Source: Camellia lanceoleosa (Eukaryota; Streptophyta; Magnoliopsida; Ericales; Theaceae). From it: DNA of 64,000 bases. The notes beneath the pieces were generated by a model. The model saw only the letters and a program-made list of their open reading frames with translations. It did no database searches and was not told the DNA's origin. The translations under genes and the position numbers were made by a program. The stretch lies in contig CM045758.1 in the NCBI GenBank assembly GCA_025200525.1, positions 62,002,649 through 62,066,648 of the forward strand, written 5' to 3'. Below, piece by piece: positions 21,838-33,596 of this stretch; the stretch's first letter is position 1; the number at the start of each line of letters is the position of its first letter.

Positions 21838-22678
21838 ATCATGTCCTTATGGACATACTAATTTTCTTGAGTAATTCTATTTTCACATATCATTTACGAT
21901 AAACAAAATAACCAATATGGATATCAATCGCACATCAATTCTTAAAACTAAAATTTTTAACTACACATCTTTTATATGAAAATTCTCAATACACATTTTC
22001 TTTTCAAAAAAAATACACACATCAAACTCTTGATTAATTTAATTTAATTTTTTCCTTTTTCACTCTCTCCATTGATCATTGTTCATTTTACTATTCCTTC
22101 ATTGTTTCTCATAGATTTGATCGATATTGCTCAAAATTTCACTCCTTATCCATTACTTATAACATTGTTCCATTACACCGTTATTATTGATTTGTATGAT
22201 GGAGGATTTACAAAACAATGAATGTTTAGATGTAGAAAAAAAAAAATGATTGTTAACAAAAATTAGGCAATGAATAGGTAAGTTTTTTTTGGTTTGGAAG
22301 TTTTTTTTTTTTTCATTGTTGCAATTATCATTATAAAATCAGTTTTGAAAATGTTGCACCTATCTGAAATTAACTTTTGAAGACATTTCATATATTTGAA
22401 ACCAACTTAAAAATAGTTACATGTTGAAATTTTATATTTAGGTCTAAGTCTGAGAATCAAAAACTATTGTTTGATTCGGTTGTTGATTCGAATTTGTTTA
22501 ATGTATTTAGATAATCAGTACCAAATTATTTCCATCTCGTTGCCAGTCAATATGGTACGAATAATGTAAATAGTATAAAAATAACTTACACTTAGTTTGT
22601 TTTTGTATTTTTTAAAATAATTTTGGAAATTTCAATCCGTATTCGTTTGTTTTAGTGAACATTTTAATATTCTAATTT
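21838..22678. other. AT-rich non-coding DNA
   Basis: I see no gene or repeat unit I can define. Confidence 0.5.
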
Positions 22679-25168
22679 TGTAGCACTCTATGCTTCTGTT
22701 ATAATAAGCTGTAATTTGACTCTTTGATTATCTTGATTGAGAACCTTCATAGTTGATATTTGAGCCTTGGTTGAGGTGTTACCATAGTGGTTGGGTGAGA
22801 TTGAATTAGAAACTCCAAATTTGAATAATTGTTATTGAGCAGTTTTCACTCATTCATCATTTTCTCTCTCCATACTTTGAATCTTGATGTGAGGCTAGAA
22901 CCATTGGAAAGCTTACTTCCAGGGCTTCAATTTGGACACAAGAATGACCCTAAATGGAGTCCAGACGAGAAAGTTATGCCTGTTTGAATTTTGTGTTTCT
23001 GTGGTGGAAGCATGCTTGCTCGAGCGAGCTTTTCTTTGCTCGAGCGAACTGTGCGAGTTTCAGTAATTCTGAGAGCTTATTTTGTACACTTGAGCCAAGC
23101 TTCCTTCGCTCGAGCGACCACGTCGCTAACAGGCATTATAAAGTGAATTTTTGGCCCTAAAACTCTATTTTTTTTCTACCTCTCTTCTCCTCCCATCCTC
23201 CAAACCCGAAACCCCAACCTTCCAAACTCTTGATTTCTCTTGTTTTTAACCAAGATTCACTCCAAATCTTTCAACAAGGTTGAAGAGCAAGCATAGATCA
23301 AGACTTCTATTAATTGTTTTGCGATTTCATTGGAGTTTCAAGTTGGGTCTTCATCTTTATTTTCAAATCTTGAGCTTTGAATCTTGAGGTAGGGATTTTT
23401 TTGCTCCTTTGCAATACCTCATCTATAGATAGATATGTGGTAGATTTTATTGCAAAAAAATCATATCCATTGGGGATTTCTTTGAAAATCATGAAAGGGG
23501 ATCTAGGGTTTGTCATTTGGAAATGAGATTGTTAAATTGATTGTTGTTTAGGTTAATTGAGGAGTAATCTAGCATGTTTACGTTGAAAGAAGAAAAAACC
23601 CTAATTTTATGTTTTCACTTGGTGAATTAATAAGGGGTAAAGTTGAATAATGTTTGTAAATTGTTATTATGGTTTGTGTAAATGGGTTAATAGATTGAAG
23701 GGAGAATTAACTATAACTTTGGAATTATTTTGGATTGATTATATTAAGTTGAGTTAGGTTGTGACTTTGATATCCATGGGTTTAATTTTGTGAAATAAAA
23801 AAAAGAATGGATTGGGATAAAGGGTGGAGCATGTTAACTTGGAAAATAAGATAATTAAATTTTTAAAAGGAAGAAGGAAATCATATGTGAATTTCAGAAA
23901 TTAGCTTGAGGTTGGATGATGCATATTTATTTTACTATTGTTGTTGTTGGATTTAAAATCTCATGAGAGTTGAATCATTATAATATGTGTGTTGAAATAC
24001 ATGCATTTAGAGGTTTTGTCCTTTGTCATCGGTGGAGGATGACATTGTTGTGTTGAATAGTTTATGTGTATGCATTACACTTGTTGGTTTTACTTTGTCA
24101 TGTTGTGATGATTGGTATACTGGGCTAAGAATGAGAGGTACCATTATCTTCCAGCTAGCGCCTGGAGAATCGGTTGCACTTAGAATGAGAGGTACCAGAA
24201 CCTTTTAGCTAGCGCCTGAAGAACTTGACAGAGGTGCCATTACCTTCCAGCCGATGTCTGGTAAATTGGTATTTCATTGTGGAAAGGTGTATCCTTGGCT
24301 TACCATGCTTAAGGCAGGTAGAACAAAATTTATTTATCATTATTGGCTTACCATGTATCCTTGGCTTACCATGTTGCCTCAATTGTTGAAGCAGATAATT
24401 ATTGATTGCTTGTTGTTTTCCTTTTGTATTAAAGGCATACTTGTATGTGAATGTGTTGGAAACGAATGTAAGTATTGTGCTGAGATTGTGAAAAATGTGA
24501 AAGACTTTGAATACATTGTGAACATGCTTTGAAAAGGCAAATCAGGTATAAGTCTGGAAAGTGAGAGAAAATGTAATGGGCTTGGTGAAATTGTTTTTCT
24601 ACAGAAATTTGTTATAGTCATGTGAATTTTGGAAAAAAGGTAACAAGAGGAAAGAAAAGTGAATTGCTTATGTTATTGAATGAAATGAATGACTTTGAGA
24701 AAAGTTCTTATATATGTATATTTCTATATAAACCGTCACATTATTTATACAGTATAAGACTAAGGATTCATGATCATAGCTATCTGTAAGTTGCTATTGT
24801 TTAGGATCATGTTGAGATTTCTACTGGACTTTATGTTCATCCCACGTTGCTAATCCTTTTTTAGGTGAACATGAAGAAGTGTTTCAAGGTCATGGATCTT
24901 CTTTACCTGTCGGGCATGGGGCCTATTATTTGTGGGCGGAATGCCATTGATGTAAAAGGGTTAAACCCTTTCTTTTACTTTTAAAGATTTAAGCCCACGG
25001 GCAAGTTGTTTAGTTATGCTCATGTTGCATTTAATTTACATTCGGATGAGAGAATGTTTATTTATTCTTACTCATTGATGTAAAGAGTTTTCTGCATGTT
25101 ATCTCTAAAATTGAATTAAATTAATGAATCTGGTAATGGTTCTGAGTAATAAAAAGTGAGGCGTTACA
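22679..25168 (+). mobile_element. Solo LTR of a Ty3/gypsy element
   Basis: It begins TGTAGCACTC and ends GAGGCGTTACA, a TG..CA form like other gypsy LTRs in the window, and is 2490 bp long. It contains CTCGAGCG motifs (23020-23110), a threefold degenerate repeat of a gagaggtacca..ttccagctagcgcctg type (24130-24260), repeated cttggcttaccatg, and a late ctactgg / ttcaaggtcatgg segment shared with the LTR at 26036. No primer site follows and no coding region adjoins. The flanks aattt and atttt are nearly the 5-bp duplication expected. ORFs inside are not genes. Confidence 0.65.
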
Positions 25169-26035
25169 ATTTTTTTTATAAACTTAATTTGGACACACAA
25201 AAATATAAAATTACAGTACATATGTTTTTCGTATTTATTATTATTTTTTTTAAAAGATTTTTGGCAAATAATTTACTTTTTAAATATATCTAATTTAAGT
25301 GATTCTAAAAAGTAAAAAGTTGATTAAATATGTAAAATGTTTACTTAAAAAAAAAGATTTTAAAATTAGCAAAAATATTTTTGAAAACTTAAAACTAAAT
25401 AGAGCATTAGTTTTTAAAGAATAATAGTAAAATAATACAAAAATTATTGACTTAAATTTTATTTTTATTTTTTAATTTTATTTATTTATTTCTTTTCCAT
25501 ACCACAGTAAATATGGTCGGAAAATTACTGGAGTGTGCTAAAAAAATGTCATGTGTGTAGGGCACGATTTAGGTTTTGACTTAGGCTTACAGGTGTGGTG
25601 AGAGTTTATGTTTTATGTGGTATGTATACATAATGTGTTGGAATTTTTATATACATTATATGTTATGGGCATATTTAGAATATTTTGTGTGTAGGATGAG
25701 TAAACGAAAGATAAACAAATTTATTAAATGTGTGTACTAAGAAAGATATTCATGAGTATAAATAGTGTGTAGAAATAAAATTACTCTACTTTTGCCGTGG
25801 ATTGTTAAACAAAAAGATTTTAAATTAAAATTTTTGGCGAGCACCCTTTATATATCTCATATTCATTAATGGGATTAAAAGAGCTACAAAAGCAGTTTGG
25901 TTTCTAGAGTGTCGATGTGTGGGTGGTGGTGATCTCGGTTGGAATTTTATCAAACTGGATGTTAAATTTTAGATGATTAACTATTGGGTTAATTTTCTTA
26001 CGAAGGAAAATATCATAAATGTGAGTATAGCGATC
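25169..26035. other. AT-rich non-coding DNA
   Basis: I see no gene. Poly-T/A tracts lie at 25170-25500. The stretch 25540-26030 is anonymous. Confidence 0.5.
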
Positions 26036-28157
26036 CTAGTTTTACCCCGACCTTTATTGTGTTCCAGACTCGGGTTCCATGACTATATGTTGTTGTCTAT
26101 GTCTTGTTTCCTCCCTTTAATTCTTTCAATTTGAGTTTTGGGACTTGTTGGGCGAGTTTGGAGCAGTTGGTTGTCTTTTGGTACAAATGGTTGTTGCCTT
26201 GATTTTGGCCTCTTAAGCTCGACAAGGCTTCTTCTTTCGAGCAAGCCTTGTATAGTTGCTACTTATTTCGAGTGAGATTTCTTGCGCTCAGCGAGAAATA
26301 AGTCTTCAGTCTTTCTCCCAAAGCGACTTTTGGGAGGTGAAAGTGCATCGCTCAAGTGAGGCTTCTTGCGCTCGAGCGAGCCTTGTGAAATTGTTTCTTC
26401 ACTCAAGCGAGACTTCTTACGCTTGAGCGTACGTCTGCGTCCATGGCATACTTGAAGCTTTGCATTCTACACTCGAGCGACGCTTCTTACGCTCGAGTGA
26501 GGCCTCTTGTTGTGTTTGGTAGCTCGAGCGACAACTCCTTCACTCGAGCGAAGACCCTATATATCAGTTCGTAGCAGTGATGCTTTACATCACTTTTTGA
26601 TTCCATTTCTTCCCCAAAACCCTAATCCGGCTGTCTCTCTCTCTATAACACACTCTTTACAAATATTCCATGATCTTGGGTCTCTGTACCCTACTCTCGT
26701 TGTTAAAAAGATAGAGTTTTGTGTGGGCTTCCTTTTGATCCAAAAAAGTTTGAGTTTTGGGCATCTTCAAGTTTCTCATTCTTTCTCTTTAGGCTCTACA
26801 TTTGAGGTAGGGATATTCTACTCTTTAATATGAGCTTTAACCTAGATATTTGTCATTTTGTATAAATGGTGGGATTTTGAAAGATTTGGGTGAAGTTAAG
26901 GTTAGGGTTTTGATATTTGAAAGAGGGGTTTTCCATATTTGGTACCATATGTGTACAAGAGGCCTTGAACATGATATTGCTTGGGTATAATTGGTAAAAT
27001 TTGGTATTGGGTGTAATATTTGTGAAAGGGGGATGATTGGCCTAATTTGAATTAAATAATTATTTTGTTTGAATAATAAAATTGGTATGAGAAATATGAA
27101 ATTGGGATGATGTGTAAATAAAGGGTGTAGTTGGATTGGATAAATCATTCACCTATGGAATTTGATAAAGTATCTGTTGATAGATTTATTTATCTGTTGA
27201 GATATATTTGTTTTGGGCTATCGGTTGAGGATAGCTATGATTGTTATAAAAACTGCATAAGGACGAGGTAAATTGAAACAAGTCATATGAATATTGTCAT
27301 TGAATATGACAGTTTGATTAAACCATTGAATATGTGATTCGATTACTCATTGTATATGACAACGTGTTTAAATACATGGTATATGTATCATTGTTTGGGA
27401 GGAGATTGGGGATGGACTCCATTGATAATTAAGTTGGCCGGAGTGTCCAGGGTGAAAGTCCTGAAATCTTATATATTTATGGGTGCCGGTTCCCTCGGAC
27501 ATGGTTTCGTAAAATGGCAAGAAATAGAAGTGTTGGATTGATGAATGTATTGAATTGTGAACCATTGAGAGTCTCATATTGGTTGCTTGATAATAACGAA
27601 TTTGGTTAATTGACTTACCCGAAATGGAAGAATGGAAATGAATTGAGATATTGGTTATCTATATTGAATGACCTTGAAAGGATATATGTTGGTTAAGAAT
27701 ATTGCACATTTATCTGATGCTCATATTTTAGTTAATTCTCAGATATTGTTTGGTATATCTCTACTGGGCTTTGGCTCACCCTACTTAGGAAACCATTTTT
27801 AGCTACAAGTGACATGCTGCCTCCAAGGTCATAGTTTCGGAGGTTTAGGGACTGAAAGCTCCATTTTGCATATTTTGTGTTGTGTTTAATGTAAATTCAA
27901 GCGAGGGCTTTATATGTAAAAGAGTTAGGACTCTTCTTTGTTGCAACCAAGTGATAACTTGGAAAGCTATAAACCTATAGGGCATTTATTTTGTGGTTAT
28001 CAATTAGAGCTACATGCTATAATTTCAAGATAAACATTTATGAAAATGTAATGCATGTAATACATTTTTTAAAGAAGACTCTGATGAATGAAAATATAAC
28101 ATTTCTATTATGTCTATAGATCTTGTGAATGAATGATTATATGATATTTTGAGGTGT
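26036..28157 (+). mobile_element. 5' LTR of a Ty3/gypsy element
   Basis: It is the plus-strand counterpart of the LTR at 18160-20200. U3 carries a dense set of CTCGAGCG-like palindromes (26215-26550), then a TATATAT box (26558-26564), a leader and U5 ending GAGGTGTTACA. The primer site follows directly, which fixes the 3' end. The 5' end is placed by similarity (ctagttttaccccgacc) and lacks a clean TG. ORFs inside it, such as 26507-26833 and 27350-27541, are not genes. Confidence 0.75.
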
Positions 28158-28161
28158 TACA

Positions 28162-28174
28162 ACTTGGTATTAGA
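28162..28174 (+). other. Primer binding site, tRNA-iMet type
   Basis: The bases TTGGTATTAGAAGC just after the LTR end resemble TGGTATCAGAGC, the initiator-methionine tRNA primer site used by most plant Ty3/gypsy elements. Small changes show decay. Confidence 0.7.
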
Positions 28175-28565
28175 AGCGTCTTTGGGTTTGAATACCTTGG
28201 GTACGTGGGAAGTGGTTCGTACCACAACGGGTTTGTCTTGCTTGTTAGAGACTTAAGTATGATGTTATGTGCTTATATGAAAACATGTTTATGTGATTAT
28301 ATGGGTATGGGATTTAATTTTTGGGATGTTGATCGGGTCCATGGGTTTCTGGGAGTCTCGTTGGAAAGGTACTTGATCACTGCCTTTTCTAACTGGAACT
28401 CTAGCAAGGCCACGGGACGGTCATTATCTAAAAATGAAATTCGTATGTGTTTATGTGATTATGTGCTTATGTGGGGTGAATTACAGTTGTCCATTGTATT
28501 AGGACGCAAGTGAGACAGCTTCAGCACATTTGTAAATGTGCTAATCTCTTTGTTACCTTTATTAG
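28175..28565 (+). other. 5' leader of the gypsy element
   Basis: This is the untranslated stretch between primer site and gag. An open frame of 119 residues at 28154-28513 has no recognised domain and looks spurious. Confidence 0.5.
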
Positions 28566-29655
28566 GATGCCAGGACGAGGTCATGGTGGTAGGCATGGTA
28601 GGCCTAGTAGGCATGAGATGCCTATCTGGGATGAGATACAGCATAGGAGGAAGGAGTGGGTCAGCCAGCGTGGCGAGCAGATGGAATCAACGAGCCATGG
28701 GTGCCTTAGCTCGTGAAATGACCGGAGCATTGAGGGAATCTATGGACATTCTCAGGGCTAAGAATCAAGTCTAGGCCCATCTAGCTGAAGCGGGGCCTTC
28801 TTTTCTTAAGAGGGAGTTCTTCTAGTCAAATCCGGATGAGTTTTTGGGTGACCCTAAGGAGCCACTGAAGGCTGATGAGTGGTTGGAACAGGATGATGAA
28901 GACATTTGAGATGCTTTCGGCATTGAAGAGAGAGGTTTGAGGTGACCTTGGCGTCCTTCAACAAGAGAGATGCGGTCGATGGTGGAAGTATCTTGTGAGG
29001 GTGCATTGGAGGGACTTGGGATGCCTTTGTTGAAGCTTTCCAAGACAAATTCTTGCCTGCTATAGTGAGGGAGAAGCTGAGGGATCAGTTTTCTCAGCTT
29101 AAATAGTTGGACACACCAATGGCTGAGTGTGTGGCTACATTTTCTGGCTTGTCTAGGATTACACCGGTGTTAGTGGTGACTGAGGAATGCCGTTATCTGC
29201 GGGTTGAGAAGAGAATGAGGACCGGACTCATGTTGAGTTGTCAAGTCCATGATTAGGGAGTATGGGCGCCCTATGGAGGCTGACCCATCTTGAGACAATT
29301 ATGCATGCAGAGGAGGAGAGGATGAGGGACTCCAGGAGGAGTAAGGATGGTCAGGGGGACAGTAAGAGGTAGAGGGGTTCTAACCCTTAGTAGCCCTAGG
29401 GAGCGCATTCGAGATCTACCTTTCCAGTGCCAAGTTCGGGTTTTGGGAGAGGTGCTCAGGGAGACATCACTTGTTACAAGTGTGGTCAGTTAGGCCATAA
29501 GTCTCCAGTTTGCCCATAGAGGGGAGGAGGGCAGCAATCAGCTTCATCTTCGGCCCGTTCTCAAGGCAAGAGTCAAGGCAGAGGCCAACCGCTCACTTGT
29601 TATTGGTGTGGACAGGTAGGGCACTTGAAGAGGTTTTGCCCTTGATTGGATGGTA
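28566..29655 (+). pseudogene. Ty3/gypsy gag pseudogene with two zinc knuckles
   Basis: Gag packages the element RNA. In order one sees an N-terminal MPGRGHGGRHGR (from 28566), LAREMTGALRESMDIL, GDPKEPLKADEWLEQ, a VRVHWRDLGWDAFVEAF-like segment split by shifts, an FLPAIVREKLRDQFSQL piece (29050-29100), then two zinc knuckles: CYKCGQLGHKSPVC at 29472-29513 and CYWCGQVGHLKRFC at 29598-29639, both Cx2Cx4Hx4C. Several stops (such as after NQV near 28772) and frameshifts break it. It is homologous to the minus-strand gag at 13950-14900. Protease follows 200 bases later in the normal order. Confidence 0.9.
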
Positions 29656-29863
29656 CACAGTGCGTCTGGTTTGAGGTGAACCACGAGTCACCGGCCTCAT
29701 TCGATATAGGCCTCAAGGGTCAATCGAGAGCCTCTTGACTCGATCAATCTGCGATCTTATGCTCAAGAGGTGAGTAGGTAGATCAGAGACCTACAAGGCG
29801 TGTGAATCTTTATTCTGTGCGAGATCTTATACCGGCTTAAATGCATTATGAGAAATTACCTTT
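29656..29863 (+). other. Gag to protease linker
   Basis: This is degraded coding sequence between the second zinc knuckle and the protease. From 29806 (gtgaatctttattctg..) it shares sequence with the left ends of the protease fragments at 62930 and, less clearly, 36430 and 1. Confidence 0.5.
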
Positions 29864-30327
29864 TTGTTTTACCTTTCGGTTGGTAATGTGTTAATTGATA
29901 CGGGTACATCCCATTCCTTTATATCTTTTACATTTGCATCAGTTTTGGGGTTGGAGTTGGCACAATTAGCATCTCCTTTATGTGCTGTATCACCTGTTGG
30001 GGATGAGATGATTTTGAAACAGGGTTGTCGGGGCTGTGATATAGAGGTCGCTGATCCCCGGCTTTCCTTTTCTTTTGTATTGATGGATATGACTGGTTTT
30101 CATGTTATTTTGGGTATGGACTGGTTATCACCATATTGGGCTGTTATAGATTGCTATCGTCAAAGGGTTACTGTATGTACCTTGAGCGGTGATTGTTTTC
30201 ATTTCTTGAGGGATCGAGTTGGTAGAGTTTTAGTGAGTGTGATGAGGTCCAGATTGAGTTGCCAAGAATGCTTTCTGAGTACTCGGATGTCTTTCTCGAG
30301 GATCTGGTTAGTTTGCCATATCACCGA
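29864..30327 (+). pseudogene. Ty3/gypsy protease and reverse transcriptase leader
   Basis: The retropepsin domain is clear: NVLIDTGTSHSFIS (catalytic D-T-G), ASVLGLELAQL, then VILGMDWLSPYWAVIDC. It is the best-preserved of the four protease copies, and the only one in its natural place after gag. Near 30235 about 64 bases are missing compared with 36853-36920, so the ending is out of frame. The start of the reverse transcriptase linker is recognisable up to 30327. The open frame itself continues to 30637 only because it reads into the Tat LTR. The rest of pol is not in the window. Confidence 0.88.
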
Positions 30328-31815
30328 TATAGAAACCCCATTTTGGACCGTCCTCAAGACTTGGACGTCACCGTTTGAACACTCGGTGATCATCCATGTT
30401 CGTGTTTCTTTTCAGTTCTCGGAGGTCTCGGCCACGCGCCTTGCCTCAGGATCTCTTAACTGGACTGTTCTGTGCTTGGTTTTGGACCAAGAACTTGTTA
30501 GTGTTTATACGAGGCGAGAATGGCTTGTCGACCATCCGGATCCCACCAGCCAAGGCGTGATGTCACCGGCCATGTTCTCTTCCCACCGGCCGTTGGTGAT
30601 GGCGGTACCGGGTACCTTGATGGTCGCTGGCCTTTAATTTGGTCAATTGCCATACTTTCTGGCGGGACTTCTTTTTGCCTTTTTAGGCATTGTGCATGCA
30701 GTGTGCCGGTGGAGCACCTGAATCATCCTCCATACCGTGTATGGAGGATTTACCTACTGTTCTAAGCTTCTTGAAGAAGCTTGCCCCTTTCTTGAGGAAG
30801 CTTGACCTTTGTCTTAGCTTCCTCGAAGCTTTACTTGACCCCTTTTGTTTAGCTTCTCTAAGAAGATTAGGCCTTTGTCTTGCTCTATAAAAGAAGGTCT
30901 CTCTTCTCCTTTGAAGAGGTTGACAAATCACGATATATATGGTATATACACCACTCCTCTCTATATCTCCCTCTCGCTCTACATTTGTGTGTGTTAGATT
31001 GTCCAAAAGTGAGTTTTGTTCTTAGTTTTACACTAAGACACCTAGTGTTACACCATACCTTGGTTATTGAGGTGTTGAGAGGTTGTTCTTGGAGCTTTTG
31101 AGTTGGTTTTGATCAAGAAAGAGTGGAGTTTGGTTCTTAAAGTGTTCTTCAAGGGTGAGCACTATTGCTTTATATTCCCCATTCTTGCACTAGCTTTTAA
31201 CCTACTTTGCATCTTTGTTTTGAGCTTTGTGTATAATGATAAAAGTTCTAACTTTTCATGTTTAAGATGTTTCATTAGGTCATTTTTGTGTTTGGGGTTG
31301 ACCTCCCTCTTAGGCCTTGTTTGGCCTCTTTGTGCCTTCTTTGTTGAGCTTTGGGAACTTTCGTGTATTGTCCTTCTCTGCTTTGAAATCAAAGGATTTT
31401 CGATTGGTGGTGAAAAGTTTTGAGTCTTGCATAGGGGAGGGATACCCTTCTTCCTTTGTGTCTCATTTGCTTGTGTTTTGGCTAATAAGGGAAGCATGCA
31501 TGCCTAGCTTTGTTTGGCTTTATTTCAGAGGTTATTTGGTGTTTATCTAGCATGTTTTACCTCTGTTCCATTTTGGTTCGTCGACCCCTTGCATGCACCA
31601 TACACTTGCCTTGCATTCCTCTATTTTGCCTAGAGATGCATCTTGCATTTAGATTACCATGCTCGCATGTTTTGGCTTCGCTTTGTGAAGTTTTTGGTGA
31701 TGTTTTATCATGTTTAAGCTCTGTTGGGTGTTGATTTGGTCATGCTTTCCCTACTTTGTATAGCCTCTTTGCATCTTAGGTTGTTGGCTTCGGGTGTGTT
31801 AGTCTTTATCATCTT
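30328..31815 (+). mobile_element. Tat LTR fragment, 5' part (unit 1)
   Basis: This is a near copy of 525-2045, with the same start (TATAGAAACCCC) and the same abrupt join to integrase sequence at about 31812-31818. Compared with unit 0 it has many single-base and few-base losses (for example 30525-30760). A TATAAAAG box lies at 30886-30893, with the AAGCTTCTTGAAGAAGCTT palindrome near 30765-30783. The many ORFs in it are spurious. Confidence 0.85.
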
Positions 31816-33310
31816 TGCTTGTTGCCCCTCGGTTTGAGAAACTAAACTTTGCTCATCTATTAAGAGAGAAAAACAGGTTCGCAAATGCACTAGTAACTCT
31901 ATCTTCTATGATAGACATCCCTTTTGGAGTTCGGATGCGTCCGATCATCATTGACCAGAAATTTACGCCAGCCTATGAGTCGATTGCTGCTATAGAAGAG
32001 GTTCAAGATGAAAACCCCTGGTACTACGATGTCTGGAACTTCTTGGAGAAGGAAGCATATCCACCAGGGGCAAATACTAAGGATAAAAGGGCAATCAGAA
32101 GAATGGTTTTTCAGTTCATCATCTGCGGGGATAAATTGTACAAGAGAGGTCATTTGGGAATGTATAAGCTATGTGTTGATACTGATGAATCGAAGCGCCT
32201 TATGAAGGCCATCCATGGAGGAGAGTCCGGAGCTCATATAAACGGGGTAATGTTAGCTCAGAAGATCCTCAGGCAGGGTTACTACTGGTCCACCATGGAG
32301 GAAGATTGTATCAGCTTTGTTCGGCGATGCCACAAATGTCAGATCCATACGAACTGCATGAACATCCCGCCGTCGAAGCTATACAATATGACTTCGCCAT
32401 GGCCATTTTCGATTTAGGGCATCGATATGATCGAGTACATCACTCGAAGGGTCTAATGGGCATGAGTTCATTACAGTCGATAGATTATTTCACAAAAGTG
32501 GGTGGAGGCCAAATGCGATGTGGTGTTGAAGGCTTCACATGTTGCAAAATTCATCAGAAACAACGTCATCTGTCGCTATGGGGTCCCGAACAAAATCATT
32601 TCATATAACGGTTCCAACTTCAAGAAGGAAGTGATTGATTTGTTGGAAAAATAGAATGTGGCTTTTCATAAGTCATCCACCTATCGACCCATGAGACTAA
32701 TGGAGGCGATTGAGGCCGTAACAAGAACATCAAGCGCATTTTTGCGAAAATGGTGGAAACCTACGAGATTGGCGGATAAGTTGCCATTGGCTCTGTGGGG
32801 CTACCGGACTTCGATTAGAACTTCTACTGGGGCAACTCCGTATTCATTAGTTTATGGGATGGAGGCCGTTCTACCTATCGAGATTGAAGTTCCGTCATTG
32901 AGTGTGCTGGCTGAGTGTTAGGTAGCCAAGCAGTTAGCAATAAATGATTTGAAGAACTCATGCTCTTTGATGAGTCTTGATTAAGCAACGTGCCATGTTC
33001 AAGGTTATCGGTAGCGAAGTGCGGGGCTTTCAATAAGAAAGTCAAGTCCAGGAATTTGAAAGAAGGAGATTTGGTGCTCAAAGACAACCGTGCTCTCATC
33101 CATGACCATAGGGGCAAGTTCAGACCCAATTGGACTGGTCCCTACATCATTAAGTCTATTTGGTCGGGTGGAGCTATCATTCTGATGGACCTAGATGGCC
33201 TAGAGTTCTTCCAACCGATCAACATGGACAAACATGGACAAGTTGAAGAAATATTACCCACGAGGGGCTCGCTGGGCGAAAACTTGAAAGGCGACCTAGG
33301 CAAAAGTTAG
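31815..33310 (+). pseudogene. Tat RNase H tail and integrase (unit 1)
   Basis: It carries the same domains as 2047-3349, plus the C-terminal domain that ends near 33250 (DLVLKDN..GKFRPNWTGPY..IIKSIWSGG). The first 200 codons are open to 32417. Beyond that frequent small indels break the frame. It shares with unit 0 the change of the second catalytic aspartate to tyrosine (SYNG near 32600-32611) and a stop after LLEK. It cannot make active integrase. Confidence 0.88.
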
Positions 33311-33596
33311 AGCACAAAAATTTGAAATGATAAAAACTAAGCTCATAAGGTTGAAAACCATAAGGCGGCCTTGGCAAAAGTTAGGGCGTAAAAGGAGAGC
33401 GAAAATACTCGAGTGAACCCGAGCCTGAACTACATAAGGCTTGATTCCCATCTTTGGGATACGTAGGCAACTTCATCCTGAAGTTCAGCCATAAACTTTT
33501 CCCCTATTAACTTTGTCCATTTGATCATCTCAGTCATCTTTGTCTATTCAGCATTCAAGAGCTTCGGTTGTGATATCCGGTACAGTGCTATTCAGA
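33311..33596 (+). other. Tat 3' region between integrase and antisense ORF (unit 1)
   Basis: This is non-coding text parallel to 59336-59990, including a short duplicated segment (aaag..ggcgacctaggcaaaagttagagc and aagg..cggccttggcaaaagttagggcg) near 33280-33390. The unit 2 copy has an extra block near 59690-60000 that is absent here. Confidence 0.6.

Noticed and set aside
24023..24532. Small ORFs in the solo LTR
   Set aside because: They lie in LTR sequence with internal repeats and have no domain.
30337..30637. C-terminal part of the 257-codon ORF at 29864
   Set aside because: Beyond about 30330 the frame reads Tat LTR sequence; only the first part is protease.
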